Shown: positions 32,152 to 41,966, counted from the stretch's first letter. The stretch: DNA of 64,000 bases from Haemophilus haemolyticus_M (GCF_003490935.1 NZ_QQGD01000003.1:301086-365085); one strand, 5' to 3'. The notes: generated from the letters alone by a model not told the origin. Program-made: numbers and translations.

Positions 32152-33396
32152 ATGAACACATCTCGTTTATTTCGTCTGTTATTCCAGGGCAATTTAGTAA
32201 AAAGAATTGCAACTGGTTTAGTTCTAGGGATCATTATTGCGCTTGTTGGACCTGCACTTGAGGGTGCTTTAGGTTTTAATATTGCGGAAAAAGTAGGCGT
32301 TTTAGGTACCATCTTTGTTAAAGCATTGCGTGCTGTTGCGCCAATTTTGATTTTCTTCCTTGTTATGGCTGCGCTTGCAAACCGTAAGATTGGTACGAAA
32401 AGCAATATGAAAGAAATTATTGTGCTTTACCTTTTAGGTACATTCTTGGCTGCATTTGTTGCTGTTATTGCTGGTTTCGTATTCCCAACGGAAGTGGTAC
32501 TTGCAACCAAAGAAGATGCAAGCTCAGCGCCGCAAGCTGTTGGCCAAGTTTTATTTACCCTTATCTTAAACGTGGTAGATAATCCATTAAATGCGATTTT
32601 CAAAGCAAACTTTATTGGTGTATTAGCATGGTCTATCGGTTTAGGTTTAGCCTTACGTCATGCATCTGATGCAACTAAAAATGTATTATCTGATTTTGCA
32701 GAAGGCGTATCAAAAATTGTTCACGTCATTATTTCTTTTGCGCCATTTGGTGTATTCGGTTTAGTTGCTGAAACCTTATCTGATAAAGGTTTAGTCGCAT
32801 TAGGCGGTTATGTGCAATTACTTGCTGTATTAATCGGTACAATGTTATTCACTGCTTTTGTTATTAACCCGGCATTAGTTTATTGGAAAATTCGTCGTAA
32901 TCCGTACCCATTAGTATGGACTTGTGTACGCGAAAGTGGTGTAACTGCATTCTTCACACGTAGTTCTGCGGCAAATATCCCAGTGAATATTGAATTAGCA
33001 AAACGTTTAAACCTTGATGAAGAAACTTATTCTGTTTCTATTCCATTGGGTGCGAACATCAATATGGCGGGTGCTGCAATCACGATCACAATTTTAACGT
33101 TAGCTGCAGTACACACATTAGGTGTGGAAGTATCTTTTGTTAGTGCGATTTTATTAAGTATCGTGGCTTCTCTTTGTGCTTGCGGTGCATCTGGTGTAGC
33201 AGGTGGCTCATTATTATTAATCCCATTAGCATGTAGCTTGTTTGGTATTTCTGATGATGTAGCAGCACAAATGATCGGTGTTGGTTTCATTATCGGTATT
33301 TTACAAGACTCAACTGAAACGGCATTAAACTCATCAACTGACGTATTATTTACTGCAGCAGTATGTATGGAAGAAGAACGTAAAAACGCAGCATAA
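32152..33396 (+). CDS. sstT: Serine/threonine:Na+ symporter SstT
   Basis: SstT (414 aa) is a Na+-coupled serine/threonine importer of the dicarboxylate/amino acid:cation symporter family. It has about eight membrane segments with the family's re-entrant serine-rich motif (TRSSAANIPVN) and NMAGAAITITILTLAA. The final region IIGILQDSTETALNSSTDVLFTAAVC is conserved. The preceding 287-bp gap holds the LexA box of the divergent gene and AT-rich promoter-like sequence. A strong terminator follows. Confidence 0.93.
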   Translation: MNTSRLFRLLFQGNLVKRIATGLVLGIIIALVGPALEGALGFNIAEKVGVLGTIFVKALRAVAPILIFFLVMAALANRKIGTKSNMKEIIVLYLLGTFLAAFVAVIAGFVFPTEVVLATKEDASSAPQAVGQVLFTLILNVVDNPLNAIFKANFIGVLAWSIGLGLALRHASDATKNVLSDFAEGVSKIVHVIISFAPFGVFGLVAETLSDKGLVALGGYVQLLAVLIGTMLFTAFVINPALVYWKIRRNPYPLVWTCVRESGVTAFFTRSSAANIPVNIELAKRLNLDEETYSVSIPLGANINMAGAAITITILTLAAVHTLGVEVSFVSAILLSIVASLCACGASGVAGGSLLLIPLACSLFGISDDVAAQMIGVGFIIGILQDSTETALNSSTDVLFTAAVCMEEERKNAA

Positions 33397-33414
33397 TTAT
33401 GATGCAAATAAGAG

Positions 33415-33437
33415 AGCGGGCTATGCCCGCTTTTTTT
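33415..33437 (+). terminator. Terminator of sstT
   Basis: AGCGGGC (33415-33421) pairs with GCCCGCT (33425-33431) around TAT, followed by six T. It starts 18 bases after the sstT stop. Confidence 0.88.
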
Positions 33438-33516
33438 ATGTGATTTTATATGCAAAGTGCGGTCTATTTTGATAGACTTCTGCCACGTTTTATTTCCCTA
33501 TAAATAGGCAAGAAAA

Positions 33517-34125
33517 ATGAATCACTTAATTATTTTTGCTCATCCTAATTCAGCGCGTAGTTTTGGGCGAGCGATTGCCAATCGTATTGAGCAAATTAGT
33601 CAAGAAAATGGTGTAAATGTATTTTTTCGTGATCTTTATGAAATGAATTTCAATCCAATTTTATCTCATGAAGAATTGCAGAATACTAACAAAGGTATTA
33701 TTCCAGAAGATATTCAGCAAGAGCATGATTTTATCCTTCAAGCGGATTTAATTACGTTGGTTTATCCCCTTTGGTGGATGGGCTTTCCAGCAATATTGAA
33801 AGGCTATTTAGATCGCGTATTAAGTCATGGCTTTGCCTATAAAACGGAAAACGGCGAATCAGTGGGATTGCTCAAAAATAAGCAAATGCAGCAATTTATT
33901 ACTATTGGCAGTAATCTTGATAAATATAAAGAATTTGGTGTGGATAAATCTCTCAATCATTGTTTAATTAATGGATTATTTAATTACTGTGGCATTGAAA
34001 ATGTTGAGTTTGAATTATTCGGTGATATTCATTTAATTGATGATGAGGCGCGTAAAGCAATGATTGAACTTGCCGCTCAAAAAACAAAAGAAAAATTGAC
34101 CGCACTTTTAAAGGAAAAAGCGTAA
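33517..34125 (+). CDS. Flavodoxin-like NAD(P)H:quinone oxidoreductase
   Basis: This 202-residue flavoprotein belongs to the NQO1/KefF/MdaB type: LIIFAHPNSARSFGRAIA at the N-terminus (FMN/FAD phosphate region), VYPLWWMGFPAILKGYLDRVLSHGFAY as the flavin-binding signature, and FITIGSNLDKY. It probably performs two-electron reduction of quinones or other electrophiles in the cytoplasm. Its stop overlaps the start of the TorD-like chaperone gene by one base, so the pair is co-translated. The electron acceptor cannot be read from sequence. Confidence 0.85.
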   Translation: MNHLIIFAHPNSARSFGRAIANRIEQISQENGVNVFFRDLYEMNFNPILSHEELQNTNKGIIPEDIQQEHDFILQADLITLVYPLWWMGFPAILKGYLDRVLSHGFAYKTENGESVGLLKNKQMQQFITIGSNLDKYKEFGVDKSLNHCLINGLFNYCGIENVEFELFGDIHLIDDEARKAMIELAAQKTKEKLTALLKEKA

Positions 34126-34679
34126 TGTCTGAAAAACAAATTAATAATTTTTCATTAATTAGTCGATTATTCGGTAATCTTTTTTATCGTTCTCCTACCG
34201 ATGACGTACTTGCAGGCGCGTTTGCTTGGTTACAACAAAAAGGTTTGAGTCAAGTTTGGGCGTTAGATACTGATAAAGAAAGTGAATTTGCGCTGAATAG
34301 CTTACAAGCTAAAATTGATCTTGATTTATTGAACCAAGAGTATCAAAAATTATTTGCTACCAATGGTAAAGTTATGGCCTCTATTTCAACTTATGGCATT
34401 GATGTTGAAGAATTTATGAATTTTCGCCTTGTGCGCAATATGCCTGAGGTGGAAAGTGCGGATCATTTTGCTTTATTATTGCTTACCGCCTCTTGGCTTG
34501 AAGATAATTCGGATTCTTTAGTGGCTCAACAAGAATTGTTTGAAACCTTTTTATTACCTTGTGCAGCGAAGTTTTTAACTCAAGTAGAAAATCAAGCAAC
34601 GTTGCCTTTTTATCGTGCATTGGCCCTTCTTACACGAGAAATATTGGCGGCAATGGCGGATGAATTGGAGGAAGAGTAG
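34125..34679 (+). CDS. TorD/DmsD-family chaperone-like protein
   Basis: This 184-residue all-helical protein of the TorD/NarJ/YcdY group (redox enzyme maturation chaperones) shows LISRLFGNLFYRSPTDDVL at the start, LNQEYQKLFAT, then MPEVESADHFALLLLTASWL, which aligns with the family's P-D-H signature. It lies on the same transcript as a flavin quinone reductase rather than a molybdoenzyme. Its client is unknown; in E. coli YcdY helps a swarming-related protein. The nearest molybdoenzyme gene in the window, fdhF, is 7.5 kb away. Confidence 0.75.
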   Translation: MSEKQINNFSLISRLFGNLFYRSPTDDVLAGAFAWLQQKGLSQVWALDTDKESEFALNSLQAKIDLDLLNQEYQKLFATNGKVMASISTYGIDVEEFMNFRLVRNMPEVESADHFALLLLTASWLEDNSDSLVAQQELFETFLLPCAAKFLTQVENQATLPFYRALALLTREILAAMADELEEE

Positions 34680-34680
34680 A

Positions 34681-34726
34681 GCAATATCTTGCTTTCCTCT
34701 AAGTCTTGAGGAAAGCAAGAAATATT
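34681..34726. terminator. Long bidirectional hairpin
   Basis: An inverted repeat (arms of about 17 bases: AATATCTTGCTTTCCTC, and GAGGAAAGCAAGAAATATT with one bulged A) lies between the convergent TorD-like and nitroreductase genes. It is probably a two-way terminator. Confidence 0.75.
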
Positions 34727-35281
34727 TTATAGATAGGTTACAAAATCTTTAGTATCGATAACTCGGCATTCACGTTCGGCTTTTTCCATGCCTGTGCCAA
34801 TCATGACTAACGCAATCACACGATCTTGTTCACGACATTCGAAAGCTTCTCGTAATGCAGTGCCATTAACCCATTTCCCTGAAATCCAAACGTTATCAAA
34901 TCCTTGTGCTTGTGCTGCCAGTTGTAATCCATAAGTTGCACAACCTGCACTCAACATTTGTTCCCATCCTGGTACTTTTGCGATTGTAGGATCAACTTTT
35001 GCTACAACACCGATTACCATTGGGGCTCGATGGGCTAAATTTTCAGCTTTTTTTAATCGCTCTTCACCAAGATCAAATTCAATAACCGCAGCTTTAAGCA
35101 GCTTTTCCAATTTATTAAGTCCTTCATTTTCCATGACTACAAAGTGATAGGGTTTTAACTTGCCATGATCAGGTGCATGCATTGCTGCTTGGAGAATAAG
35201 TTCAAGTTGTTCAGTATTAGGCGCAGGTGCGGTCAATTTTTTGTTTGATTTTCTTGTTGTTAAAAGAGTTAACGCATCCAT
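34727..35281 (-). CDS. NAD(P)H nitroreductase (YdjA type)
   Basis: This 184-residue FMN-dependent nitroreductase resembles E. coli YdjA, a minimal member of the family. It begins MDALTLLTTRKSNKKL, with the R-S flavin-phosphate motif, then AAMHAPDHGKLKPYHFVVM and CATYGLQLAAQAQGFDNVWISGKW. Its natural substrate is unknown. It is divergent from sppA with a gap of about 100 bp. Confidence 0.87.
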   Translation of the reverse strand: MDALTLLTTRKSNKKLTAPAPNTEQLELILQAAMHAPDHGKLKPYHFVVMENEGLNKLEKLLKAAVIEFDLGEERLKKAENLAHRAPMVIGVVAKVDPTIAKVPGWEQMLSAGCATYGLQLAAQAQGFDNVWISGKWVNGTALREAFECREQDRVIALVMIGTGMEKAERECRVIDTKDFVTYL

Positions 35282-35378
35282 TTTATTATCCCCTATAAGT
35301 AAAAGTTAGGTAGATTATAGCATAGTTTTTGACAAGGCTTTGTGATACGCTAGCGTAAATTTTTTAAAGGTAATTTGT

Positions 35379-37226
35379 ATGTTTCGAGTATTGAAATTAT
35401 GTTGGAAAGCGCTGTGTTTCATTCGTGATCTTGTGATGAATGTTGTGTTTTTAGGTTTTGTACTATTGCTAGTGGCGATTATTAGCTTTTCAAGCGGTGG
35501 AAAAAAATCTGCAACATTAACGGGGGAAGGCGCATTATTACTTAATTTAGATGGCTATCTAGCCGATAACCGCGATGAAACACTTCGTTGGCAAGATGCA
35601 TTAAGCGAATTGAATGGCGAGAACGTCCCTAGAAAAATTTCGACATTTGATGTGGTATTTGCCATTAAACAAGCGGAAGATGATCCTAAAATTAAAGGAT
35701 TAGTGCTCGATCTTAATTATTTTGAGGGGGCAGATTTACCCGCATTAGATTTTATTGGTGGCGCTATCAGTCATTTTAAAGATGCAGGAAAACCAGTGAT
35801 TGCTTATGCGGATAATTATTCCCAAGGACAATATTATTTAGCAAGCTTTGCTGATGAAATTTATCTAAATTCAATTGGGAGTGTGGATATTCACGGTTTA
35901 TCGCAAGAGAATTTGTATTTCAAAGAAATGCTCGACAAATTAGCCGTTACACCACATATTTTCCGCGTAGGAACTTATAAATCCGCGGTAGAACCATTTT
36001 TACGCAACGATATGTCGGCTGAGGCAAAAGCGAATATGCAGCGTTGGTTAGGTGAAATGTGGAACAATTATGTTTTATCAGTCAGCGAAAATCGCAAGAT
36101 TAAGAAAGATAATGTTTTGCCGAATGCGAAACAATATTTATCGGATCTTAAAGCATTAAAAGGCAATAATACGACATATGCACAACAACGTGGATTAGTA
36201 ACCGATGTTGTAACTCGTTTGGATTTAGATAAAAAACTCACCGCACTTTTTGGTAAAGGGAGTGACGGGAAAGCGAATCTCATTGAACTTGATGATTATT
36301 TGACTCAACTGCCTGATCGTTTAGAACATTACAATGTACCGAATAAAATTGCAGTCGTGAATGTTGAGGGAACGATTATTGATGGTGAAAGTGATGAAGA
36401 AAGTGCAGGTGGTGATACCATTGCACGAATTCTCCGTAAAGCTTATGATGATAATTCAGTAAAAGCCGTTGTTTTACGAGTCAACTCACCGGGCGGTAGT
36501 GCTTTTGCTTCTGAAATTATTCGTCAAGAAACAGAAAACTTACAGAAAATAGGTAAGCCTGTCATCGTATCTATGGGAGCAATGGCTGCGTCTGGCGGTT
36601 ATTGGATCTCATCCACTGCGGATTATATTATTGCCGATGCAAATACAATTACTGGTTCTATCGGTATTTTTGCGATGTTTCCGACTTTTGAAAATAGCAT
36701 TAGGAAAATTGGGGTGAATGCTGATGGTATTTCAACCACTGAATTAGCTAATACATCAGCCTTTTCTCCATTAGCAAAATCTGTGCAAGATATTTATCAA
36801 ACAGAAATTGAGCATGGTTATGATAGATTTTTAGAAATTGTCAGCAAAGGTCGCCAACTTTCTAAAACACAAGTGGATAAACTTGCTCAAGGTCAGGTTT
36901 GGTTAGGCAGTGATGCATTCCAAAATGGTTTAGTGGATGAGATAGGTTCTTTTAATGAAGCGGTCAATAAAGCAGAGCAATTAGTGAATCAACGCCAAGA
37001 TACTGCTGTACAAGATTTTAGCGTGGAATGGTTTACAGATGATAACGTTAGTTTAATTAGCACTTTATTGCGCGATACTAAAAAAGGTACGCAAGAGCAG
37101 TTAGTTAAATGGCTTGGTCTGCCAGCTCCAATTCAAAAATTACAAAAAGAATTGAATGTATTAACCAAATTTAATGATCCTAAAGGTCAATATTTGTATT
37201 GTTTGAATTGTGGAAGAGTAAAGTAA
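35379..37226 (+). CDS. sppA: Signal peptide peptidase SppA (protease IV)
   Basis: SppA (615 aa) is the inner-membrane protease that degrades cleaved signal peptides. One N-terminal membrane segment (DLVMNVVFLGFVLLLVAIISF) anchors a periplasmic double-domain protease. The catalytic Ser is in GAMAASGGYWIS of the C-terminal half, and the general-base Lys is in GTYKSAVEPFLR of the N-terminal half. It ends two bases from the convergent mnmC. In H. influenzae Rd, as I recall, sppA borders the lic1 phosphocholine locus, which is absent here. Confidence 0.93.
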   Translation: MFRVLKLCWKALCFIRDLVMNVVFLGFVLLLVAIISFSSGGKKSATLTGEGALLLNLDGYLADNRDETLRWQDALSELNGENVPRKISTFDVVFAIKQAEDDPKIKGLVLDLNYFEGADLPALDFIGGAISHFKDAGKPVIAYADNYSQGQYYLASFADEIYLNSIGSVDIHGLSQENLYFKEMLDKLAVTPHIFRVGTYKSAVEPFLRNDMSAEAKANMQRWLGEMWNNYVLSVSENRKIKKDNVLPNAKQYLSDLKALKGNNTTYAQQRGLVTDVVTRLDLDKKLTALFGKGSDGKANLIELDDYLTQLPDRLEHYNVPNKIAVVNVEGTIIDGESDEESAGGDTIARILRKAYDDNSVKAVVLRVNSPGGSAFASEIIRQETENLQKIGKPVIVSMGAMAASGGYWISSTADYIIADANTITGSIGIFAMFPTFENSIRKIGVNADGISTTELANTSAFSPLAKSVQDIYQTEIEHGYDRFLEIVSKGRQLSKTQVDKLAQGQVWLGSDAFQNGLVDEIGSFNEAVNKAEQLVNQRQDTAVQDFSVEWFTDDNVSLISTLLRDTKKGTQEQLVKWLGLPAPIQKLQKELNVLTKFNDPKGQYLYCLNCGRVK

Positions 37227-37228
37227 AA

Positions 37229-39241
37229 TTATTCCACGACGCTTCCTTTCAACCACTTTCTCACCCAAGCTCGGTTAGCTGAAAGGTTATGTAATATAGC
37301 TTCGCTTATTGGTAATGGCTCGCCATAAAGGATTGAAGCTAAGGTTTCCCCTAAGAGTGGAGCGGAGGTGAGACCTCGAGAACCTAAGGCGGCTGTTAAG
37401 AAAAGATTCTGAAAATTGGCCGCACTTTGAATAGGTTGTTTACGGCGACGGAGGTTGAATAAATTGTAATAATCTGCTTGTTGCCGTTCAAAATGGGGTA
37501 CGTTTCCAATCATTGGGGTAAGATCTCTTACGGAGCAGCGGATGCCTACACGAGCGAGATTATCTGATGTATCCACATCTTGCGTCCACGGTTGGGCGAT
37601 ATTTTGTTGGAGTTTTTGTTGATTTTCTTGTTGTTCTTGTTCGCTAAAGTGGCGATTAACGTTATCACGAACATGGCTTGCGCCAATGCAATGTGAGATT
37701 TTTAATTGATCGGCTGGGGTGAGATAGCCATCATAACAAAGCACAGATTTCAGTTTGATTAAGTTTTCTGATGTTGGAATTTGGCTGACTTGCCCGCGGA
37801 TAGGGTAGAGCGGTAGCTTTTCTGTTTGAACAAAATCAGTAATTTTATATCCGTTCGCAAGAATGACGACTTCATGGCAGGATTTTTGACCTTGCGTATT
37901 TTCTAGTGTCCAACCTTTTTCTTGTTGAGAAAGTGCGGTAATTTTTTGTGAGGTTTTAATGACGACACCCTGCTTTTCAAGAAATGAAAAGGCATTTTGA
38001 ACAAATTGTCTTGGTGCAAGCCAAGCCCCTTGCTCAATCCAACCGCCTTCGCAATTAAGCGGTAATCCCACTTTTTCACTAAGTTGTTCAGCATTTAGCA
38101 TTTGGAAGATTTCGTTCGGCAAACCAAGCTGAGAAATCTTTGTTAATTTAACCGCACTTTTTTCGTTGTAAGCACATAGTGCCACGCCACAAAATTCGTG
38201 TTCAAACTCGATGTTTTGTGCGATTGCCCAGTTAAGTAATTGGCGACCGTAACTGAAAGCGTGCAGGTAAAAATCAATGGTGAGCGCATTATCATCGCTA
38301 AGTTGCGGATAAAATGCGCCTTGTTTATTGCCTGAGGCATTGAGTGCGAGCGCGTCATCTTCACAATAAATAGTGACTTTTGCTCCTCGTTTTACTAAGG
38401 AAATGGCAGAACAAAGAGAAGCAATACCACCGCCGATAATAGCGACATCTTGTTTTTCCATTTTCGCAGGCTGAGCAAGATACCAAGGTGTAGAAAGCGC
38501 GGTCGATTTTGATTGTATTTTTAGCCCACTTAAACATTCTCGTTTCTTGCCGAAGCCTTTACGTTTTGTCACGTTAAAGCCTGCGGATTCAAGTCCTTTT
38601 CTGACCGCACTTGCTGCGGTGAAGGTGGCAAAAGAACCATTGGGTTTCGTGAAACGAAACATCAGGTTATAGAGATCATCATTCCACATTTCAGGATTTT
38701 TGCTTGGCGCAAAGCCATCTAAAAACCAAGCATCAATACGTTCATTCATATAATCGCCAAGTTGTGGCAAGTTTTCTGATACATCACCAAACCATAAATC
38801 TAATGTTGTCTCTCCAAAATGGATACGATGGCAACCGAGAATCAATGAAGGCCAATAATGTTGCAAATGAACGCTTAAATCTTCAAACTGAGGATAGGCA
38901 AGATGCGCTTGCGAAAGTGCGGTAATTTTTAGCGGATATTTTTCAAAGGAAATAAAATTAAGGCGTTTTAAAGGATGATTCTCGTGTTGCTGGCGAAATT
39001 CACGGAACAATTTGGTTGCCGCAAAGAAATTTAATCCTGTACCAAATCCTGTTTCAGTGATGACAAAATTAGCCTCGTTGTGGCTTATCCAACGTACCCA
39101 AAGTTGATTACCTTGTAGAAAAACATAATCTGTTTCTGCTAATCCATTTTCGTTAGAAAAATAGACATCATCGAATTGATCTGAGACGGGAATATGGTCT
39201 TGATTGAAGTGAATCTCAGCATGTTGGACGCTAAAGGTCAT
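37229..39241 (-). CDS. mnmC: Bifunctional tRNA wobble-uridine modification enzyme MnmC
   Basis: MnmC (670 aa) performs the last two steps of mnm5s2U34 formation. The N-terminal methyltransferase domain (to about 235) contains ETGFGTGLNFFAATKLF and the acidic DAWFLDGFAPSKNPEMW. The C-terminal FAD oxidase begins VAIIGGGIASLCSAISLVKRGA and removes the carboxymethyl group. The domain order in E. coli is the same. It contains several uptake signals, among the densest in the window. It converges on sppA and diverges from fabB. Confidence 0.94.
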   Translation of the reverse strand: MTFSVQHAEIHFNQDHIPVSDQFDDVYFSNENGLAETDYVFLQGNQLWVRWISHNEANFVITETGFGTGLNFFAATKLFREFRQQHENHPLKRLNFISFEKYPLKITALSQAHLAYPQFEDLSVHLQHYWPSLILGCHRIHFGETTLDLWFGDVSENLPQLGDYMNERIDAWFLDGFAPSKNPEMWNDDLYNLMFRFTKPNGSFATFTAASAVRKGLESAGFNVTKRKGFGKKRECLSGLKIQSKSTALSTPWYLAQPAKMEKQDVAIIGGGIASLCSAISLVKRGAKVTIYCEDDALALNASGNKQGAFYPQLSDDNALTIDFYLHAFSYGRQLLNWAIAQNIEFEHEFCGVALCAYNEKSAVKLTKISQLGLPNEIFQMLNAEQLSEKVGLPLNCEGGWIEQGAWLAPRQFVQNAFSFLEKQGVVIKTSQKITALSQQEKGWTLENTQGQKSCHEVVILANGYKITDFVQTEKLPLYPIRGQVSQIPTSENLIKLKSVLCYDGYLTPADQLKISHCIGASHVRDNVNRHFSEQEQQENQQKLQQNIAQPWTQDVDTSDNLARVGIRCSVRDLTPMIGNVPHFERQQADYYNLFNLRRRKQPIQSAANFQNLFLTAALGSRGLTSAPLLGETLASILYGEPLPISEAILHNLSANRAWVRKWLKGSVVE

Positions 39242-39390
39242 TTTTTTATTCCTTCCTTGCCTAATGAAATTTGCGTATAATAACGCGATTTTTTAAACTG
39301 GTCGAACAAATGAATTATTGCTTGAAATATTTTTATTTCGTAGTAATTTTGAGCCGTTATTTTTACATATAAAACAATAAGGAAGAAGCA

Positions 39391-40611
39391 ATGAGAAGAG
39401 CTGTAATTACAGGCTTTGGGATTATTTCAAGTATCGGTAACAACAAAGAAGAAGTATTGGCTTCATTAAAAGCAGGGAAATCAGGTATTGAAGTTGTGCC
39501 TGAGTTTGTTGAAATGAATATGCGTAGCCATGTTGCCGGAACAATCAAATTAAACCCAAGCGAGCACATTGATCGTAAAGTGTTCCGTTTTATGGGTGAT
39601 GCAGCGGCTTATGCTTATCTTTCTATGCGTGAAGCGATTGAGGATTCTGGTTTAACAGAAGATCAAGTTTCTAATGATCGTACCGGTTTAGTGATTGGTG
39701 CTGGTACGGGTTCTGCACATAATCAGTTAGTGGCTTGTGATGCGGTACGTGGTCCTCGTGGTGTAAAAGCGATTGGTCCTTATGCGGTAACGAAAACTAT
39801 GGCATCGAGTGTTTCAGCTTGTTTAGCAACACCTTATAAAATTCGTGGTGTGAACTATTCAATTAGTTCTGCTTGTGCAACCTCTGCACATTGTATTGGT
39901 CATGCGGTTGAGTTAATTCAATTAGGCAAACAAGATGTCGTTTTTGCGGGTGGTGCAGAAGAATTATCTTGGGAATGTGCTACTGAGTTTGATGCGATGG
40001 GCGCGGTTTCAACTAAATATAATGAAACGCCAGAAAAAGCATCTCGTGCTTATGACGCAAACCGCGATGGTTTCGTTATTGCTGGTGGTGGTGCTGTTGT
40101 GGTAGTGGAAGAATTAGAACATGCACTTGCTCGCGGTGCAAAAATCTACGCTGAAATTGTAGGTTATGGCGCAACTTCTGATGGTTACGATATGGTGGCA
40201 CCAAGTGGTGAAGGCGCAGAGCGTTGTATGAAACAAGCAATGGCAACTGTTGATACCCCAATTGATTACATCAATGTACATGGCACATCTACACCAGTAG
40301 GTGACGTGAAAGAATTAGGTGCAATCAAAAATGTGTTTGGTGACAAAATTCCAGCGATTTCTTCAACTAAATCAATGACCGGCCACTCTTTAGGAGCAGC
40401 GGGTGCACACGAAGCAATTTACACGTTATTAATGTTGGATAATGATTTTATTGCACCAAGTATTAATATCGAAACCTTAGATGAAGCTGCTGAAGGTTGC
40501 AATATCGTTACTGAGACGAAAGAAAATGCAGGATTACAAACGGTAATGTCAAATAGCTTTGGTTTTGGTGGTACGAATGCAACATTAATTTTTAAACGTT
40601 ATAACGGTTAA
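39391..40611 (+). CDS. fabB: 3-oxoacyl-ACP synthase I
   Basis: FabB (406 aa) elongates acyl-ACPs and is needed for unsaturated fatty acid synthesis. The Cys-His-His triad is present: Cys in SISSACATSAHCIGHA, His in INVHGTSTPVGD, His in MTGHSLGAAGAHE. AAGGAAGAAG precedes the start. I looked for a FabR/FadR-type operator in the 150-bp gap to mnmC and saw none I trust. Confidence 0.96.
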   Translation: MRRAVITGFGIISSIGNNKEEVLASLKAGKSGIEVVPEFVEMNMRSHVAGTIKLNPSEHIDRKVFRFMGDAAAYAYLSMREAIEDSGLTEDQVSNDRTGLVIGAGTGSAHNQLVACDAVRGPRGVKAIGPYAVTKTMASSVSACLATPYKIRGVNYSISSACATSAHCIGHAVELIQLGKQDVVFAGGAEELSWECATEFDAMGAVSTKYNETPEKASRAYDANRDGFVIAGGGAVVVVEELEHALARGAKIYAEIVGYGATSDGYDMVAPSGEGAERCMKQAMATVDTPIDYINVHGTSTPVGDVKELGAIKNVFGDKIPAISSTKSMTGHSLGAAGAHEAIYTLLMLDNDFIAPSINIETLDEAAEGCNIVTETKENAGLQTVMSNSFGFGGTNATLIFKRYNG

Positions 40612-40623
40612 AACGATTCTATG

Positions 40624-40657
40624 AAAAAAGCCACTTCCGATTGAAAGTGGCTTTTTT
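40624..40657 (+). terminator. Terminator of fabB
   Basis: AAGCCACTT pairs with AAGTGGCTT around CCGATTGA, with flanking A6 and T6 runs, so it works for fabB and for the convergent grxA. Confidence 0.88.
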
Positions 40658-40677
40658 GTATAAATTAAAAAGAAAAA

Positions 40678-40941
40678 TTAAGCAACGATACCAAATTGTT
40701 CTTTCATTAATGCTTCAAAATCAGTGCAACCACCAATTGGTTTTTCATCAATAAAGATTTGTGGTACGGTTTCTACTGGTTTACCAACAGATTTTGATAA
40801 ATCTTCTTTAGTAATGCCTTCTGCGTGAATATCCACATAACGATAGTCAAAATCAGCAACTTCGCCTTTTAATTTTTCAGCAAGGTTTTTTGCACGCACA
40901 CAGTAAGGGCAGCCAGGACGACCAAAAATAACAACGAACAT
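40678..40941 (-). CDS. grxA: Glutaredoxin 1
   Basis: GrxA (87 aa) is a dithiol glutaredoxin with CPYC (Cys11, Cys14) near the N-terminus, ETVPQIFID (cis-proline and glutathione site) and GGCTDFEALM. It reduces ribonucleotide reductase and other disulfides with glutathione. It is divergent from rimK, as in H. influenzae and E. coli. Confidence 0.93.
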   Translation of the reverse strand: MFVVIFGRPGCPYCVRAKNLAEKLKGEVADFDYRYVDIHAEGITKEDLSKSVGKPVETVPQIFIDEKPIGGCTDFEALMKEQFGIVA

Positions 40942-41057
40942 AAGATTTCCTTTTTTGAGTTAAAATTTCTAGGCAATTCTACCTGATTTTTATCGTCTAC
41001 ATAAAGTGTTTTTATTCGTGTAATATACGGAACATCGTAGACAATGAGTTAAATATT

Positions 41058-41966
41058 ATGAAATTACTAATGCTTTGCCGCGAACCTCGTCTTTACAGTT
41101 GCCAACGCTTAAAAGAAGCGGCTAAACGCCAAGGGCATGAGATGGATATTTTAGATCCGAATCGCTGTCTCTTAAAACTCTCACAAAATCCACCGCACTT
41201 TCAGATTTTTTATCAAGAAAACTCCGAGTCGAAACCTTATTTATTGCCTGATTATGATACTGTTTTGCCTCGATTTGGCACAACAAGTACACAAATGGGA
41301 TGTTCTGTCTTACAGCATTTTGAAGGCAAGTGGACTTTTTGTTTAAATTCATCTCAGGCATTTTTAAATGCTCGTGATAAATGGAAAAGTTTGCAACTTT
41401 TGCTGAAAGCTGGTGTTCCTGTTCCCAATTCACTTTTAAGTGGCGGTGAAGTGCAAGCTCAGGCGACGGTACCTCATATCAGTTCGCCAACAATTTTAAA
41501 GACGCTAAATGGTTCACAAGGAATAGGGGTGATTTTGGCTGAAAAACCACAAAGTGCGGTGAGCATTATGGAAGCTTTTAAGCAAACCAATATATCTATG
41601 TTGCAGCAAGATTTTATCGAAGAAGCGGGCAATGCGGATATTCGTTGTTTTGTCATTGGTGATCAAGTTGTAGCAACGATGCAGAGAATTGGACAAGATG
41701 GTGAGTTTCGGGCGAATTGCCATCGTGGCGGAAAAACCGAAAAAATTACCCTAAGCGATGATGAGAAACAGATAGCCATTCTAGCAACAAAAGCCATCGG
41801 CTTAGATGTAGCTGGCGTGGATTTAATTCGTTCAAAAAATGGATTATTGGTTTTAGAAGTGAATGCAAGCCCAGGCTTAGAAATGATTGAAAAAACAAGT
41901 GGGGTTGATATTGCTTTACAGATGATAAATTATGTTGAAAAGCAGATTCAAATAAATAAAATTTGA
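41058..41966 (+). CDS. rimK: Ribosomal protein S6 glutamate ligase RimK
   Basis: RimK (302 aa) is the ATP-grasp ligase that adds glutamates to the C-terminus of ribosomal protein S6. It begins MKLLMLCREPRLYSCQRLKEAA. The ATP-grasp region includes ILKTLNGSQGIGVILAE, FIEEAGNADIRCFVIGDQVVATMQR and GVDLIRSKNGLLVLEVNASPG. It lies next to grxA as in related genomes. The 232-bp gap after it carries an uptake signal (42029) and two small inverted repeats before fdhF. Confidence 0.92.
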   Translation: MKLLMLCREPRLYSCQRLKEAAKRQGHEMDILDPNRCLLKLSQNPPHFQIFYQENSESKPYLLPDYDTVLPRFGTTSTQMGCSVLQHFEGKWTFCLNSSQAFLNARDKWKSLQLLLKAGVPVPNSLLSGGEVQAQATVPHISSPTILKTLNGSQGIGVILAEKPQSAVSIMEAFKQTNISMLQQDFIEEAGNADIRCFVIGDQVVATMQRIGQDGEFRANCHRGGKTEKITLSDDEKQIAILATKAIGLDVAGVDLIRSKNGLLVLEVNASPGLEMIEKTSGVDIALQMINYVEKQIQINKI

